A stretch of DNA of 64,000 bases from positions 4,018,510-4,082,509 of the forward strand of contig NZ_LT732529.1 of the NCBI RefSeq assembly GCF_900156865.1, in the 5' to 3' direction. Position numbers and translations under genes: made by a program. Under the pieces are notes generated by a model. It was not told where the DNA came from and made no database searches. It worked only from the letters and a program-made list of their open reading frames with translations. Source of the stretch: Litchfieldia sinesaloumensis (GTDB lineage Bacteria; Bacillota; Bacilli; Bacillales; Bacillaceae_L). Positions 1 to 8,807 of this stretch are shown here, piece after piece (the stretch's first letter is position 1; every line of letters starts with the position of its first letter).

Positions 1-2
1 TA

Positions 3-1067
3 GATTTTTATAAAGGTAAAGATGTAGAAGTACAATCAAATGTTGGAAATGGTTACGGAATCGTTGTAACAATAAAGGGTGAAAAGTCTGGTAAAAACAT
101 AGGCTTACGTGCAGATTTTGATGCACTTCCTATCGTTGAAGAAACAGATGTACCTTTTAAATCAAAAAATGAAGGCGTCATGCATGCTTGTGCACATGAT
201 GGTCATACAGCGTATTTGTTAGTCCTAGCTGATTGCTTAATTCAGTTAAAGGAACAGTTACCAGGTACAATTAAAATTATTCATCAGCATGCCGAGGAGG
301 TTCCTCCTGGCGGGGCGAAGAGTATTGTTGAATCAGGAATTCTTGATGACTTAGATCATGTATTTGGCATCCACCTACTACCTCTAGGACCAGCTGGGGT
401 GGTGGGGTATCATGCAGGATATACCTTTAATGGTAGAGCGTATATGAAAGTAAAGATTCAAGGTAAAGGTGGACATGGTTCGTCTCCACATATGGCGAAT
501 GATGCAATTGTAGCGGGTGCTCATTTTGTAACAGCAGCTCAAACCATTATCAGCCGTCGCTTAAGTCCATTTGAAAATGGTGTGATAACAATCGGTTCTT
601 TTGATGGAAAAGGAACATTTAATGTCATCAAGGATAGTATTGAGCTTGAAGGTGATATACGTTATATGTCAGAAGAAACGAAGGGGAAAATGGAGCGAGA
701 AGTAAAGCGGATTGCTAGAGGAATTGAAGAAGAGTTTGGGGTAACATGTGAACTTACGTATACCAATGATTACCCACCACTCTATAATGACCCCGAACTT
801 ACCGATAAGGTTGTATCGTACTTAAATAGTGCTAATGATAAGGATATAAAAGAAGTGAAGGAATACCCTGCACTGTCACCATCTGAAGACTTTGCGTATT
901 ATGCAGAAAAATTTCCTTCCTGCTTTTTCTTCATTGCTTGTTCACCAAAAGGGGTGGAAGAACCGTTCTTCAATCATCACCCAAAATTCGATATTGATGA
1001 AGATGCACTCCTCGTCGCAGCAAAAGCGGTGGGGTACGTAGTTTGTGGACTATACGAGTTAGAATAA
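3..1067 (+). CDS. M20 family metallo-amidohydrolase (N-acyl amino acid hydrolase type), 5' end outside window
   Basis: The reading frame is open from the first bases, so the gene starts upstream of the window; 354 residues are present and roughly 40 N-terminal residues are missing against the usual ~395. The family cleaves N-acyl or aminoacyl amide bonds with two metal ions in the cytoplasm. Visible motifs are GLRADFDALPI, then HACAHDGH (Cys/His/Asp metal site) and HAEEVPPGGA (catalytic and metal-binding glutamates), followed by a dimerisation domain and the late PSEDFAYYAEKFP segment with HHPKFDIDE near the C-terminus. The exact substrate cannot be read from the sequence. Confidence 0.92.
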   Translation, partial: DFYKGKDVEVQSNVGNGYGIVVTIKGEKSGKNIGLRADFDALPIVEETDVPFKSKNEGVMHACAHDGHTAYLLVLADCLIQLKEQLPGTIKIIHQHAEEVPPGGAKSIVESGILDDLDHVFGIHLLPLGPAGVVGYHAGYTFNGRAYMKVKIQGKGGHGSSPHMANDAIVAGAHFVTAAQTIISRRLSPFENGVITIGSFDGKGTFNVIKDSIELEGDIRYMSEETKGKMEREVKRIARGIEEEFGVTCELTYTNDYPPLYNDPELTDKVVSYLNSANDKDIKEVKEYPALSPSEDFAYYAEKFPSCFFFIACSPKGVEEPFFNHHPKFDIDEDALLVAAKAVGYVVCGLYELE

Positions 1068-1071
1068 AGAA

Positions 1072-1111
1072 TAAAAGCCCATCCTAACGTGATATGTTGG
1101 ATGGGCTTTTA
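1072..1111. terminator. Bidirectional intrinsic terminator
   Basis: The arms AAAGCCCATCC and GGATGGGCTTT flank a short loop with A-runs on one side and T-runs on the other. It lies between the convergent amidohydrolase and EamA transporter genes and can serve both. Confidence 0.85.
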
Positions 1112-1114
1112 AAA

Positions 1115-2083
1115 TTAAGAAATACTTTCTCTCAAATTAGTTTTAACATACTCAAATGATTTTTTCTTCTGGGCGATTCTGACAAAGATGTTATTGGCCA
1201 ATAGAGACACGATAATAAAAACAGTACCTAGTATGTCAAACAAGGTTACATGATTGCCTTGGGCAATGGATATCAAAAGCGTCGTAACAGGTACGAAGTT
1301 AATGAACAATAACCCGTTTAAAGGTGATAATATACTCACACCAATATTCCAGCCTAGAAGCGCAATAACCCCAGGGAATATTATCATGAAAACCAGATGT
1401 GGACTTACTTCTATAATACTATTCACTGATGGAACAGAAAGGTATCCAAATAGTGTTGCCCCTACAGTAATTAAAATAGCTGTAATTGTTCCAAGTAAAC
1501 AACTTAACGTTGAATATCTTAACGCAGACCAGCCGCTAAATTCACTTCCACCCATTGTGTAAATAACCCAACCTATTACCGCAATGAATATGAGCAAAGA
1601 GGGGATAAAAGAATCGGTTGCACTAAGAAAAGCGTGAATATCACCTTTTGTAATCACTAATAAAGCACCGATAAAAGACACAAGCACACATATCAAAGTA
1701 AAGAAGTGTGGGCGTTTTTTGAAGAACATCCAGACAATCACAACGGAAATCATTGGCATTAATGACTCCATGATGGAAGCCACCATTACCCCGGATGCAC
1801 CTAATAAATCTTCTCCCCAGAAGATGAATAGATTATAAACTGTAAAAGCCATAGTCCCGAAAAACCATAAATAAAAGCCTTTGCCCTCCAATCGGAAAGC
1901 CTGCTTTCCCTCTTTCCAAATTAAAACTGCGACTAGAATAATCGTAACAGCCCCATAACGAATGATTGTAAAATAAAAGGGATCAATATGCTTAAATGCT
2001 GCATGTGCAACTGGAAACATGGCTCCCCATGAAACTGCAGCAATAAAACATAAAATAGCCCCTAACCATACACTGTTTTTCAA
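1115..2083 (-). CDS. EamA/DMT-family metabolite exporter
   Basis: The 322-residue protein has about ten hydrophobic segments in two EamA halves (first about residues 8-145, second about 160-300), as in drug/metabolite transporters of the inner membrane. Characteristic pieces are AAVSWGAMFPVAHAAFKHIDPFYFTIIRYG at the N-terminus, which is the usual EamA opening, and a PVTTLLIS segment in the second half. The TTG start is preceded by GAGGTTAG. It is divergent from the LysR gene across 155 bp, a common arrangement in which the LysR protein controls the transporter. The substrate is unknown. Confidence 0.88.
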   Translation of the reverse strand: MKNSVWLGAILCFIAAVSWGAMFPVAHAAFKHIDPFYFTIIRYGAVTIILVAVLIWKEGKQAFRLEGKGFYLWFFGTMAFTVYNLFIFWGEDLLGASGVMVASIMESLMPMISVVIVWMFFKKRPHFFTLICVLVSFIGALLVITKGDIHAFLSATDSFIPSLLIFIAVIGWVIYTMGGSEFSGWSALRYSTLSCLLGTITAILITVGATLFGYLSVPSVNSIIEVSPHLVFMIIFPGVIALLGWNIGVSILSPLNGLLFINFVPVTTLLISIAQGNHVTLFDILGTVFIIVSLLANNIFVRIAQKKKSFEYVKTNLRESIS

Positions 2084-2238
2084 CTAACCTCAACCTCTTT
2101 CATTAAGTTACCAATTTCAAATTTGATTTCATCATATCTACATTTGAATATCTTGTAAAATGAATAAAAACAATGATTATTATCAATTTTACTGATATCA
2201 TAATAACCAAGATGTAAATATGGAGAGGTGGGCTAGAA

Positions 2239-3120
2239 GTGGAATTTAAGGACTTGGAAATTTTTCAACTGGTAGCTGAGAAAGGAACCATTACAGAGGT
2301 AGCGAAAGAACTAAGTTATGTTCAATCGAATATTACGTCTAGGATTCAGAAACTAGAAACTGAACTAAACACCCCCTTATTTAACCGACACCGCCGGGGA
2401 ATGACATTGACACCTGAAGGGAAGAAACTATTAAGCTATAGTAAAAAGATATTATTATTAACAGATGAAATGAAGAAAGCCGTTCAAAATAAAAATGAAC
2501 CTGCTGGGAAACTGGAAATTGGAACGGTTGAAACGGTCATTCAATTACCTAAAATACTCTCTTCCTATACTAAAAAATATACGAATGTAGATTTATCATT
2601 ATATACTGGCGTAACAGAAACACTAGAAGAGGAAGTATTAAATCATAAGTTGGATGGAGCCTTTGTATCAGAAACGGACTTTCATTCTAATCTTGTTTCA
2701 CATGATGTATTGGAAGAAGAACTTGTTCTAATTACGGATAAGCACACAAGTTCAATGGATGGGATTAGGGAGGAGACGATCCTTTGTTTTAGTGAAGGCT
2801 GTGGATACCGAGCTCGTTTTATGGCGTGGTGTAAGGACGAAAACATTAAGCCGAAAAAAATAATGGAATTTGGTACATTGGAAACCATTTTGAGAAGTGT
2901 TGTCGTAGGCCTTGGTGTTGCATTTGTGCCTAGGTCTGCTGTTAATCATTTGGAGCAAAGTGGTCTCATTCGCTGTTATTCACTTCCAGATAAATACAGC
3001 AAGGTAAAAACTGTTTTTATTAGGAGAGCGGATTCCTATCTAACCTCAACAATCGAAAGGTTTATTGAAACTATTGAAACAAATAAAATGAAACTCCCAG
3101 CCTATTATGATGCTCAGTGA
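2239..3120 (+). CDS. LysR-family transcriptional regulator
   Basis: The protein has 293 residues, the standard LysR length. The winged HTH occupies about residues 1-60 (FQLVAEKGTITEVAKELSYV then SNITSRIQKLE and PLFNRH), followed by a linker helix and a periplasmic-binding-protein-like effector domain from about residue 88. The GTG start sits 8 bases after GGAGAGGTGG. Its divergent neighbour is an EamA transporter; the AT-rich intergenic region contains dyad-like TTATTAT/ATAATAA stretches that could hold LysR boxes, but I cannot place the operator. The inducer is unknown. Confidence 0.9.
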   Translation: MEFKDLEIFQLVAEKGTITEVAKELSYVQSNITSRIQKLETELNTPLFNRHRRGMTLTPEGKKLLSYSKKILLLTDEMKKAVQNKNEPAGKLEIGTVETVIQLPKILSSYTKKYTNVDLSLYTGVTETLEEEVLNHKLDGAFVSETDFHSNLVSHDVLEEELVLITDKHTSSMDGIREETILCFSEGCGYRARFMAWCKDENIKPKKIMEFGTLETILRSVVVGLGVAFVPRSAVNHLEQSGLIRCYSLPDKYSKVKTVFIRRADSYLTSTIERFIETIETNKMKLPAYYDAQ

Positions 3121-3163
3121 GAAAGAAAGCATGATAGGATTTGAAAAATCCTGGAGGTAAAAT

Positions 3164-3727
3164 ATGCAAGATCGTCTAGCGGAGGTCTTAGTAAATTATG
3201 AAGAATATGCAATCATCATTAGTTTGTTGCTTAATATTTGTATAAGCGTCTTCGGGGTCATTCCTACTCTGTTTATAACAGCGGCAAACCTTATAGTTTT
3301 TGGTTTTTGGAAGGGAACTATGATTTCCTTCCTAGGTGAGGCCTTAGGAGCAATTCTGTCTTTTTGGTTATACCGAAAAGGATTCAAAAATAATCTTGGA
3401 AAAAAGGTTTCTACCTATCCGTTAGCAAAGAAACTACTGAATACAAACGGAAAAGATGCCTTTCTATTAATCATAGCATTGCGATTATTTCCTTTCGTAC
3501 CATCAGGGCTAGTGACCTTTGCTTCTGCAATTGGTGAGGTTAGTTTCATCATATTCATATTTTCAAGCTCGTTAGGGAAACTTCCAGCGCTACTGCTTGA
3601 AGCGTATTCGGTCTATCATGTAACAAAGTGGACCGCAGAAGGAAAACTTATATTAACTATTATTTCAGTTGTTGTAATAGCTTATCTAATCAGAAAAATT
3701 GGGCTAAATACAAAGTCTTCGAAATAA
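3164..3727 (+). CDS. DedA/TVP38 (VTT-domain) membrane protein
   Basis: The 187-residue protein has five to six membrane segments. The VTT-type core reads FWKGTMISFLGEALGAILSFWLYRKGF, then LLIIALRLFPFVPSGLVTFASAIGEVSF, with the conserved R-hydrophobic-F-P-P/V-G pattern of the SNARE-associated/DedA superfamily, whose members act in lipid flipping and membrane homeostasis. It starts 43 bp after the LysR stop with a good ribosome binding site (TGGAGGTAAA), so the two may be cotranscribed. Confidence 0.8.
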   Translation: MQDRLAEVLVNYEEYAIIISLLLNICISVFGVIPTLFITAANLIVFGFWKGTMISFLGEALGAILSFWLYRKGFKNNLGKKVSTYPLAKKLLNTNGKDAFLLIIALRLFPFVPSGLVTFASAIGEVSFIIFIFSSSLGKLPALLLEAYSVYHVTKWTAEGKLILTIISVVVIAYLIRKIGLNTKSSK

Positions 3728-3787
3728 GTATTCCAAGAATAAAAATAAATCTGTACTAATTGATGATTTTCTGAAGTATGCAATTTC

Positions 3788-3857
3788 AATCAAACGTTTG
3801 TTTAATGATCTAGACCAGTACTACCAAAGGATTGTTAAATCAATCAAACGTTTGTTT
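3788..3857. promoter_or_regulatory. Pair of identical palindromic operators upstream of tetR
   Basis: Two copies of the same 16-mer, AATCAAACGTTTGTTT, lie at 3788-3803 and 3842-3857, exactly 54 bp start to start. The core TCAAACGTTTGA is a perfect palindrome or nearly so. The reverse-complement form AAACAAACGTTTGATTGA recurs intergenically at 24799 and 30024, with a variant at 29970. The sites lie between the DedA gene and the tetR start, the place expected for an operator; the binding protein is not known. Confidence 0.7.
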
Positions 3858-4002
3858 GAAAAGATTTAATAAATTGAGATAGACAAAAATAATTGCTGTA
3901 CTAGTCTATAAAGTGAGGAAAAAGTACATCATAATGTGTCATTTCTTTGTCTATCGTTCTCATTTACGGTATCTTAATCTATAATGAGGTGGGGTGAGCA
4001 AC

Positions 4003-4578
4003 ATGGCACGTGAGCGTAAATTTACGAAAGAAGAATTATACCGGGTTACGGAAGAGTTGCTTTTGACGTATAACTATGAAGGGTTCCAGATTAGTTTAGT
4101 GGCTGATCATTTGAATGTTTCCCGTGGGGCAATCTACAAGTACTATGAAAACAAGGAAGAATTAATCACGGAATATATGCTCTTTAAAATGGAACAGTTT
4201 CTTCAAGAGTTAGAGGAAATCAATAATATTATAGGTTTCCAATCTAAATTTGATTTCCTAATGACAATTATGTTTAAGAATCCTGAGCTTTATCAACTGA
4301 TTGAAATCGGTAAAAGTGTTCCAATTCACATAAATGTTAAAGTAAAAGAAGGTATAGAAAAACTCGACGGTTATCGTATAGAAATGTACGAATATGCACA
4401 CAGTTTTATTGAGGCAGGAAAGAGCGAGAAACTTTTAAATCCGAAAATTCCTGATTCAGTTATGTTAGGTTATATTTTCCAATCAGTCGTTATACCGAAT
4501 CACTTTAATATCCCGCATGATGTATGGGTTCAGTCGATTAAAGATCTGATTTGTCACGGAATATTCATTGATTCCTAA
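4003..4578 (+). CDS. TetR/AcrR-family transcriptional repressor
   Basis: The protein has 191 residues. The N-terminal HTH is clear: FTKEELYRVTEELLLTYNYEGFQISLVADHLNVSRGAIYKYYENKEEL, with the SRGAIYKYY recognition helix typical of TetR proteins. The C-terminal ligand/dimer domain is not conserved with a named family. I chose ATG 4003 because GAGGTGGGG ends 8 bases upstream; the in-frame GTG at 3994 overlaps that ribosome binding site. It precedes the MMPL exporter by 105 bp, and that gap carries a three-site operator array, so it is the obvious candidate repressor of the exporter. Confidence 0.9.
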   Translation: MARERKFTKEELYRVTEELLLTYNYEGFQISLVADHLNVSRGAIYKYYENKEELITEYMLFKMEQFLQELEEINNIIGFQSKFDFLMTIMFKNPELYQLIEIGKSVPIHINVKVKEGIEKLDGYRIEMYEYAHSFIEAGKSEKLLNPKIPDSVMLGYIFQSVVIPNHFNIPHDVWVQSIKDLICHGIFIDS

Positions 4579-4659
4579 TTGACACTGGCGTCACTTTGAA
4601 AGATAATTATCGTGACAATAGTGTCATTTTTTTTATTTTGAAAGTGACACCTGTGTTAC
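4579..4659 (+). promoter_or_regulatory. Sigma-A promoter covered by three phased operators for the MMPL exporter gene
   Basis: Three copies of a GTGACACNNGTGTCAC palindrome lie at 4579-4594 (TTGACACTGGCGTCAC), 4612-4627 (GTGACAATAGTGTCAT) and 4644-4659 (GTGACACCTGTGTTAC), 33 and 32 bp apart, which is about three helical turns. A promoter TTGACA (4579-4584), 17 bp, GATAAT (4602-4607) is embedded: site 1 overlaps the -35, site 2 the expected start point and site 3 the leader. This is the layout of a repressor-controlled promoter; the adjacent TetR protein is the likely ligand-responsive repressor. Confidence 0.8.
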
Positions 4660-4683
4660 TTTGGACAATAGAGGTGGAGTATC

Positions 4684-6792
4684 ATGAGTAAGATGTTACA
4701 AGCTATTACAGATAAAATTACCACAAAGAAAGGTATGTGGATTACACTTGCTACTTGGCTCGTTATAACGATAGTCTTGGCAGTTTTTGCGCCGAATGCA
4801 AAGGACTATGAGGTTTCAAGAATTGATTCACTTCCAGAAGATGCACAGTCGGTCATTGCGCAAAGTAAGGTAGATGAGTACTTCGAAGGTAGTAGCGGTA
4901 CCCCTGGAATATTAGTCTTTCAATCAAACGATGAGCAATTTGAATTCCAGGATCTAGTTGATGTGTTCACGCATATTGAAAATGCAGATATTCTAGGAGT
5001 AGAGCAAGTGGTTCCGCTTTCTGGATTGCCACCGCAGGCTGCTGCAGGATTTTTCTCAGAGGATCAGACAACTGCATTACTACCAATCGTCTTTGACGAA
5101 TCATTAGAAACAAAGGAAATTCGTACTTCAAAAGATGAAATCTTAAAAGTGGTTGAAGAATACTCGAATTTGACTTTATATGTCACTGGACCTGCAGGAA
5201 TCGCAACAGACTCACTTGATTTATTTTCAAGAGCAGATCTCGTTTTAATTCTCTCGACAGTAGGGTTAATCCTCATTTTATTAATTGTGATATACCGCTC
5301 GCCATTATTAGCACTTATACCATTGTTAGCAGCGGTATTTGTCTATGAAGTAGTTATGAAATCACTAGGTATTCTAGGAAGTGCGGGCTTAGATTTAAGC
5401 AATCAAACCATTTCAATCATGTCGATTCTTTTATTTGCCGCAGTTATTGACTATTCACTGTTTGTATTTTCTCGCTTTCGCGAAGAACTCAAGAACTATG
5501 AGAATAAATATGATGCAATGAGAGCTGCTATGAAAGAGGTAGGCATGCCGGTATTCTTCTCTGGAGGGACAGTATTGGCTGCAATGCTCGTGCTATTCTT
5601 TGCAGATCTAGGAGATTATCAAAACTTTGCACCGACCTTTGCTACAACAATGGTAATTATCATGGCGGCTTCAATCACGTTAGTGCCAGCCTTATTCACA
5701 CTTTTCGGTAGAAAATCATTCTGGCCAAAGGTTCCCAAGGTTGGCGATGATAAAGTAAAAGACAATTCGATTTGGAGCAAAATCGGTAGAATGGTTGTAA
5801 AAAAACCAGGATTATATGTTTCAATAGTTGGGCTAATCCTTCTAGTTTCAGCAGCTAACTTATTTAACCTAACATATGAATTTGATACGATGAAGTCCTT
5901 TCCAGAAGATATGCCTTCAAGACAAGGGTATGAAATATTAGAGGATAAGTTTGCAAAAGGCGAACTTGCGCCTTCAACCGTATTGTTTGAAAGGAAACAA
6001 CCCGTTACTCAAGAAGAACAAGAGTCATTACGTAATGAACTGTTGGAACAAGATCTTGTTAGTGAAGTGCGAGTCAACGGAACAGCTGATGAAAATAGGG
6101 TCCTCAATTTCTCATTAACCTTTGAAGAAGGTCCGTATGATGTTAAAACAATTGATGCGATTGAAAATATGATAAATAAAGCTGATACGATTGTAGCAGA
6201 TGCAGATCTAGATGGAGATCTTTACTTTGCTGGGGAAACAGCGACTAAAGTGGATGATCGAGCAACGAATAATCGAGATGTGATATTGATTGTCATACTT
6301 GAAACGATTTTAATCTTTGGGCTTTTAATAGTCCTGACTAAGTCAGTTAAAATGCCAATTTATATGATGGGTACGATTTTAGTTTCATTTTTATCAGCAT
6401 TAGGTCTTGGAATGTTTTTAACTAACTTATTCTTTGATATCGATACAATAGCCAATCGAGTTCCGTTGTATGCCTTTGTTTTCCTAGTTGCACTTGGAAT
6501 TGATTATAATATTATGCTTGTCTCACGATTCCAGGAGGAAAGAAGAAACCATTCAGTAAAAGAAGCAGTAGAAATTGCTGTAGCTAAAACAGGTGGGGTG
6601 ATTTCATCGGCAGGTATCATCTTAGCTGCAACCTTCGCTGTCCTAATGACACAGCCAGTACAATTATTATTCGTTTTCGGCTTTATTGTAGCCGTTGGTA
6701 TTCTACTAGACACTTTCTTAATTCGTGGAGTACTCTTACCTGGATTAATCGTCTTATTAGAAAAGGATAAGGCAGTAAGTAAAGAAAACTAA
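4684..6792 (+). CDS. MMPL/RND-family exporter (YdfJ-like)
   Basis: The 702-residue membrane protein has the duplicated RND layout: TM1 (about residues 18-37), a large extracytoplasmic loop to about residue 180, five TM helices, then TM7 near residue 380, a second loop to about residue 530 and five more helices. The conserved Asp-Tyr motifs of proton-driven MMPL pumps are present twice, as AAVIDYSLFVFSRFREE and ALGIDYNIMLVSRFQEE. Both halves contain the following FSGGTVLAA or SSAGIILAA segment. The start has GAGGTGGAG 5 bases upstream. Export of a hydrophobic or lipid-like compound driven by proton motive force is inferred; the substrate is unknown. Confidence 0.92.
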   Translation: MSKMLQAITDKITTKKGMWITLATWLVITIVLAVFAPNAKDYEVSRIDSLPEDAQSVIAQSKVDEYFEGSSGTPGILVFQSNDEQFEFQDLVDVFTHIENADILGVEQVVPLSGLPPQAAAGFFSEDQTTALLPIVFDESLETKEIRTSKDEILKVVEEYSNLTLYVTGPAGIATDSLDLFSRADLVLILSTVGLILILLIVIYRSPLLALIPLLAAVFVYEVVMKSLGILGSAGLDLSNQTISIMSILLFAAVIDYSLFVFSRFREELKNYENKYDAMRAAMKEVGMPVFFSGGTVLAAMLVLFFADLGDYQNFAPTFATTMVIIMAASITLVPALFTLFGRKSFWPKVPKVGDDKVKDNSIWSKIGRMVVKKPGLYVSIVGLILLVSAANLFNLTYEFDTMKSFPEDMPSRQGYEILEDKFAKGELAPSTVLFERKQPVTQEEQESLRNELLEQDLVSEVRVNGTADENRVLNFSLTFEEGPYDVKTIDAIENMINKADTIVADADLDGDLYFAGETATKVDDRATNNRDVILIVILETILIFGLLIVLTKSVKMPIYMMGTILVSFLSALGLGMFLTNLFFDIDTIANRVPLYAFVFLVALGIDYNIMLVSRFQEERRNHSVKEAVEIAVAKTGGVISSAGIILAATFAVLMTQPVQLLFVFGFIVAVGILLDTFLIRGVLLPGLIVLLEKDKAVSKEN

Positions 6793-6796
6793 TAAG

Positions 6797-6831
6797 AAAA
6801 GCCTATATCATGGTGATATGGGCTTTTTTAT
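6797..6831 (+). terminator. Intrinsic terminator after the MMPL gene
   Basis: The hairpin GCCTATATCA-tgg-TGATATGGGC is followed by TTTTTT, 5 bp after the exporter stop codon. Confidence 0.9.
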
Positions 6832-6983
6832 TGGAGTTCGTAGATGTAATATCATTGATATTAAGAAGTTGACAAGTTTTGTGAATTGTGAAAATATGTT
6901 GATATCCCCTCTGCTCCTCGAGCCCCTTCATTGAGAGATTCCAAAGATTAATCAACTAAATAAAGAAAAGGAAGGCTAAAAAG

Positions 6984-7904
6984 ATGTTACTTAAAGAAAG
7001 AAAAATCCCCAATAACCTCCAATTACGCCGATATTTAAAGCCCCGAATAGCGTTTACTGAAGGGCAGTTAAAAAAGTTGCTAACCGATGAAAAAGGTTTC
7101 GAAGGTGAATGTAAATTTGATGAACTGATCGCCCGTTCTCCCGCATCAACATATCTCCAATTAAACGACCTCTTCCTTGAATGGAGAAACACGACTTTTC
7201 AAATTGACTCATCCTTAATTACTCCACATAAAGTCTATCTTTTTGACGTTAAAAACTATGAAGGAGAATTTTATATTGAAGGTAACCGATGGTATTATTC
7301 ATCGGGGTATGAGATAAAGAATCCAATCCTACAACTTCAGCGCTCAGAATCCCTTCTTACACCACTCATTCAATCTTTAGGTATAAATCTTCCCATTGAA
7401 TCAAAGATCGTTTTTGTAAATCCTAACTTTACTCTATTCCAGGCAAATAGACTACTACCAATTATCCTACCTACACAAGTGAACTCTTTGTTGAAGAGTT
7501 TTGGATCGGTTTCGATGAAGTCGAGTGGGCATTTAGTAAAGTCAGCAAAAGAACTGGCATTACTACACAATGACAAAACGCCATTTGATAATATGCACAT
7601 CCCTGAATACGCCTATGAATCTTTAAATAAAGGAGTATCCTGTTGTGGATGTGGGTCGTTAGCTGTTCATGTAAATGGAAGAGTCCTAATGTGTAAGAGA
7701 TGCAGGGCAATCGAGAAGCTACATACGGGTATTATGAGAACGGTTGAAGAACATAGAGTTCTCTTTCCAAAGAGGTTTTTAACGGTTTCCGAAGCAATTG
7801 AATGGTGTAGATTAGACTTAAATAAGCTTAGAATGCAGAAAATACTAAAGGAGCACCTTGTGATGGTAGAGGGTGGAAAATCGACGTATTATCGCTTCGA
7901 GTAG
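6984..7904 (+). CDS. NERD (nuclease-related) domain protein with C-terminal zinc ribbon
   Basis: The 306-residue protein carries a NERD domain at about residues 38-155: GFEGECKFDELI, a hydrophobic beta-strand region, YLFDVKNYEGEF (the D-x-K core of the PD-(D/E)XK fold) and NPILQLQRSESLL. The C-terminal part has a possible zinc ribbon, CCGC then CKRC about 20 residues later, followed by a helical region with SEAIEWCRLDL. A DNA-related role is inferred from the fold only. It stands alone between a terminator and a repeat array. The ATG follows AAGGAAGG. Confidence 0.82.
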   Translation: MLLKERKIPNNLQLRRYLKPRIAFTEGQLKKLLTDEKGFEGECKFDELIARSPASTYLQLNDLFLEWRNTTFQIDSSLITPHKVYLFDVKNYEGEFYIEGNRWYYSSGYEIKNPILQLQRSESLLTPLIQSLGINLPIESKIVFVNPNFTLFQANRLLPIILPTQVNSLLKSFGSVSMKSSGHLVKSAKELALLHNDKTPFDNMHIPEYAYESLNKGVSCCGCGSLAVHVNGRVLMCKRCRAIEKLHTGIMRTVEEHRVLFPKRFLTVSEAIEWCRLDLNKLRMQKILKEHLVMVEGGKSTYYRFE

Positions 7905-7994
7905 GGTTCAAAAGGTGACTTATAAATGAAAAGAGAGCAGAGGCTGTATCAACAAGGGGTGTACATGTATTTTTGCTTTTAGATGACGATTATT

Positions 7995-8740
7995 TATGCG
8001 GAAATCCATAGTATGGAAGTTTGTCCGCAAAATTGGTTGGAATTGTAATATAAGTCCACACTCGCATGGTTTGTTGTAACAAAAGCAGAAGAAAGCATGC
8101 ACAAATCCAGAATGCGCATGCATTTTAGTTAATAGCTGTAGCAAAGCCATGTGTAATATCCAGGATGTGGAGGAAAATTCCATAAAGTTAGTTATAACAG
8201 TAAAAAAGTTCCACACCCGCATGATTTGTTGTAACAAAAGCAGAAGAAAGCATGCACAAATCCAGAATGCGCATGCATTTTAGTTAATAGCTGTAGCAAA
8301 GCCATGTGTAATATCCAGGACATGGAAGAAGAACCCGTAAAGTCAGTTGTAATTGTAAAAAAGTTCCACACCCGCATGATTTGTTGTAACAAAAGCAGTA
8401 AAAACCATGCGCAAATCTGGAATGCGCATGCCTTTCGATTAATAGCTGAAGCAAAGCCATGTGTAATATCCAGGATGTGGAAGAAAAGTCCATAAAGTTA
8501 GTTATAACAGTAAAAAAGTTCCACACCCGCATGATTTGTTGTAACAAAAGCAGTAAAAACCATGCGCAAATCCGGAATGCGCATGCCTTTCGATTAATAG
8601 CTGAAGCAAAACCATGCGCAATATCCAGGACATGGAAGAAAAACCTGTAAAGTCAGTCGTAACAGTAAAAAAGTTCCACACCCGCATGGTTTGTTGTAAT
8701 AAAAGCAGAAGAAAGCATGCACAAATCCGGAATGCATTGC
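7995..8740. repeat. Tandem array with an exact 155-bp period, each unit built of about three 52-bp subunits
   Basis: The landmark CGCATG-R-TTTGTTGTAA starts at 8063, 8218, 8373, 8528 and 8683, always 155 bp apart, giving more than four copies plus degenerate edges. Inside each unit a second CGCATG landmark falls 52 bp after the first (8063 to 8115), and the subunits share a GCATG-(2)-CAAATCC-RGAATG-like core, so the unit looks like a diverged trimer. All six frames are broken or low-complexity and I see no real gene. It fills most of the 900 bp between the NERD gene and potD. Confidence 0.9.
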
Positions 8741-8771
8741 CACTGTGTTGTGAGGTGCCCAGACAAATTCA

Positions 8772-8804
8772 AAAAGACCTATATCAGTTAAGATACAGGC
8801 CTTC
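8772..8804 (-). terminator. Intrinsic terminator of the potABCD operon
   Basis: Read on the minus strand the hairpin AAGGCCTGTATC/GATATAGGTCTT is followed by a T-run, just downstream of the potD stop. Confidence 0.75.
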
Positions 8805-8807
8805 ATA

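Noticed and set aside
3788..3857. Reading the palindromes as CcpA cre boxes
   Set aside because: They share the central CG but lack the TG...CA ends required by the cre consensus.
7995..8740. Possible CRISPR array
   Set aside because: The repeated unit is 155 bp and contiguous; there are no short identical repeats separated by unique spacers and no cas genes.
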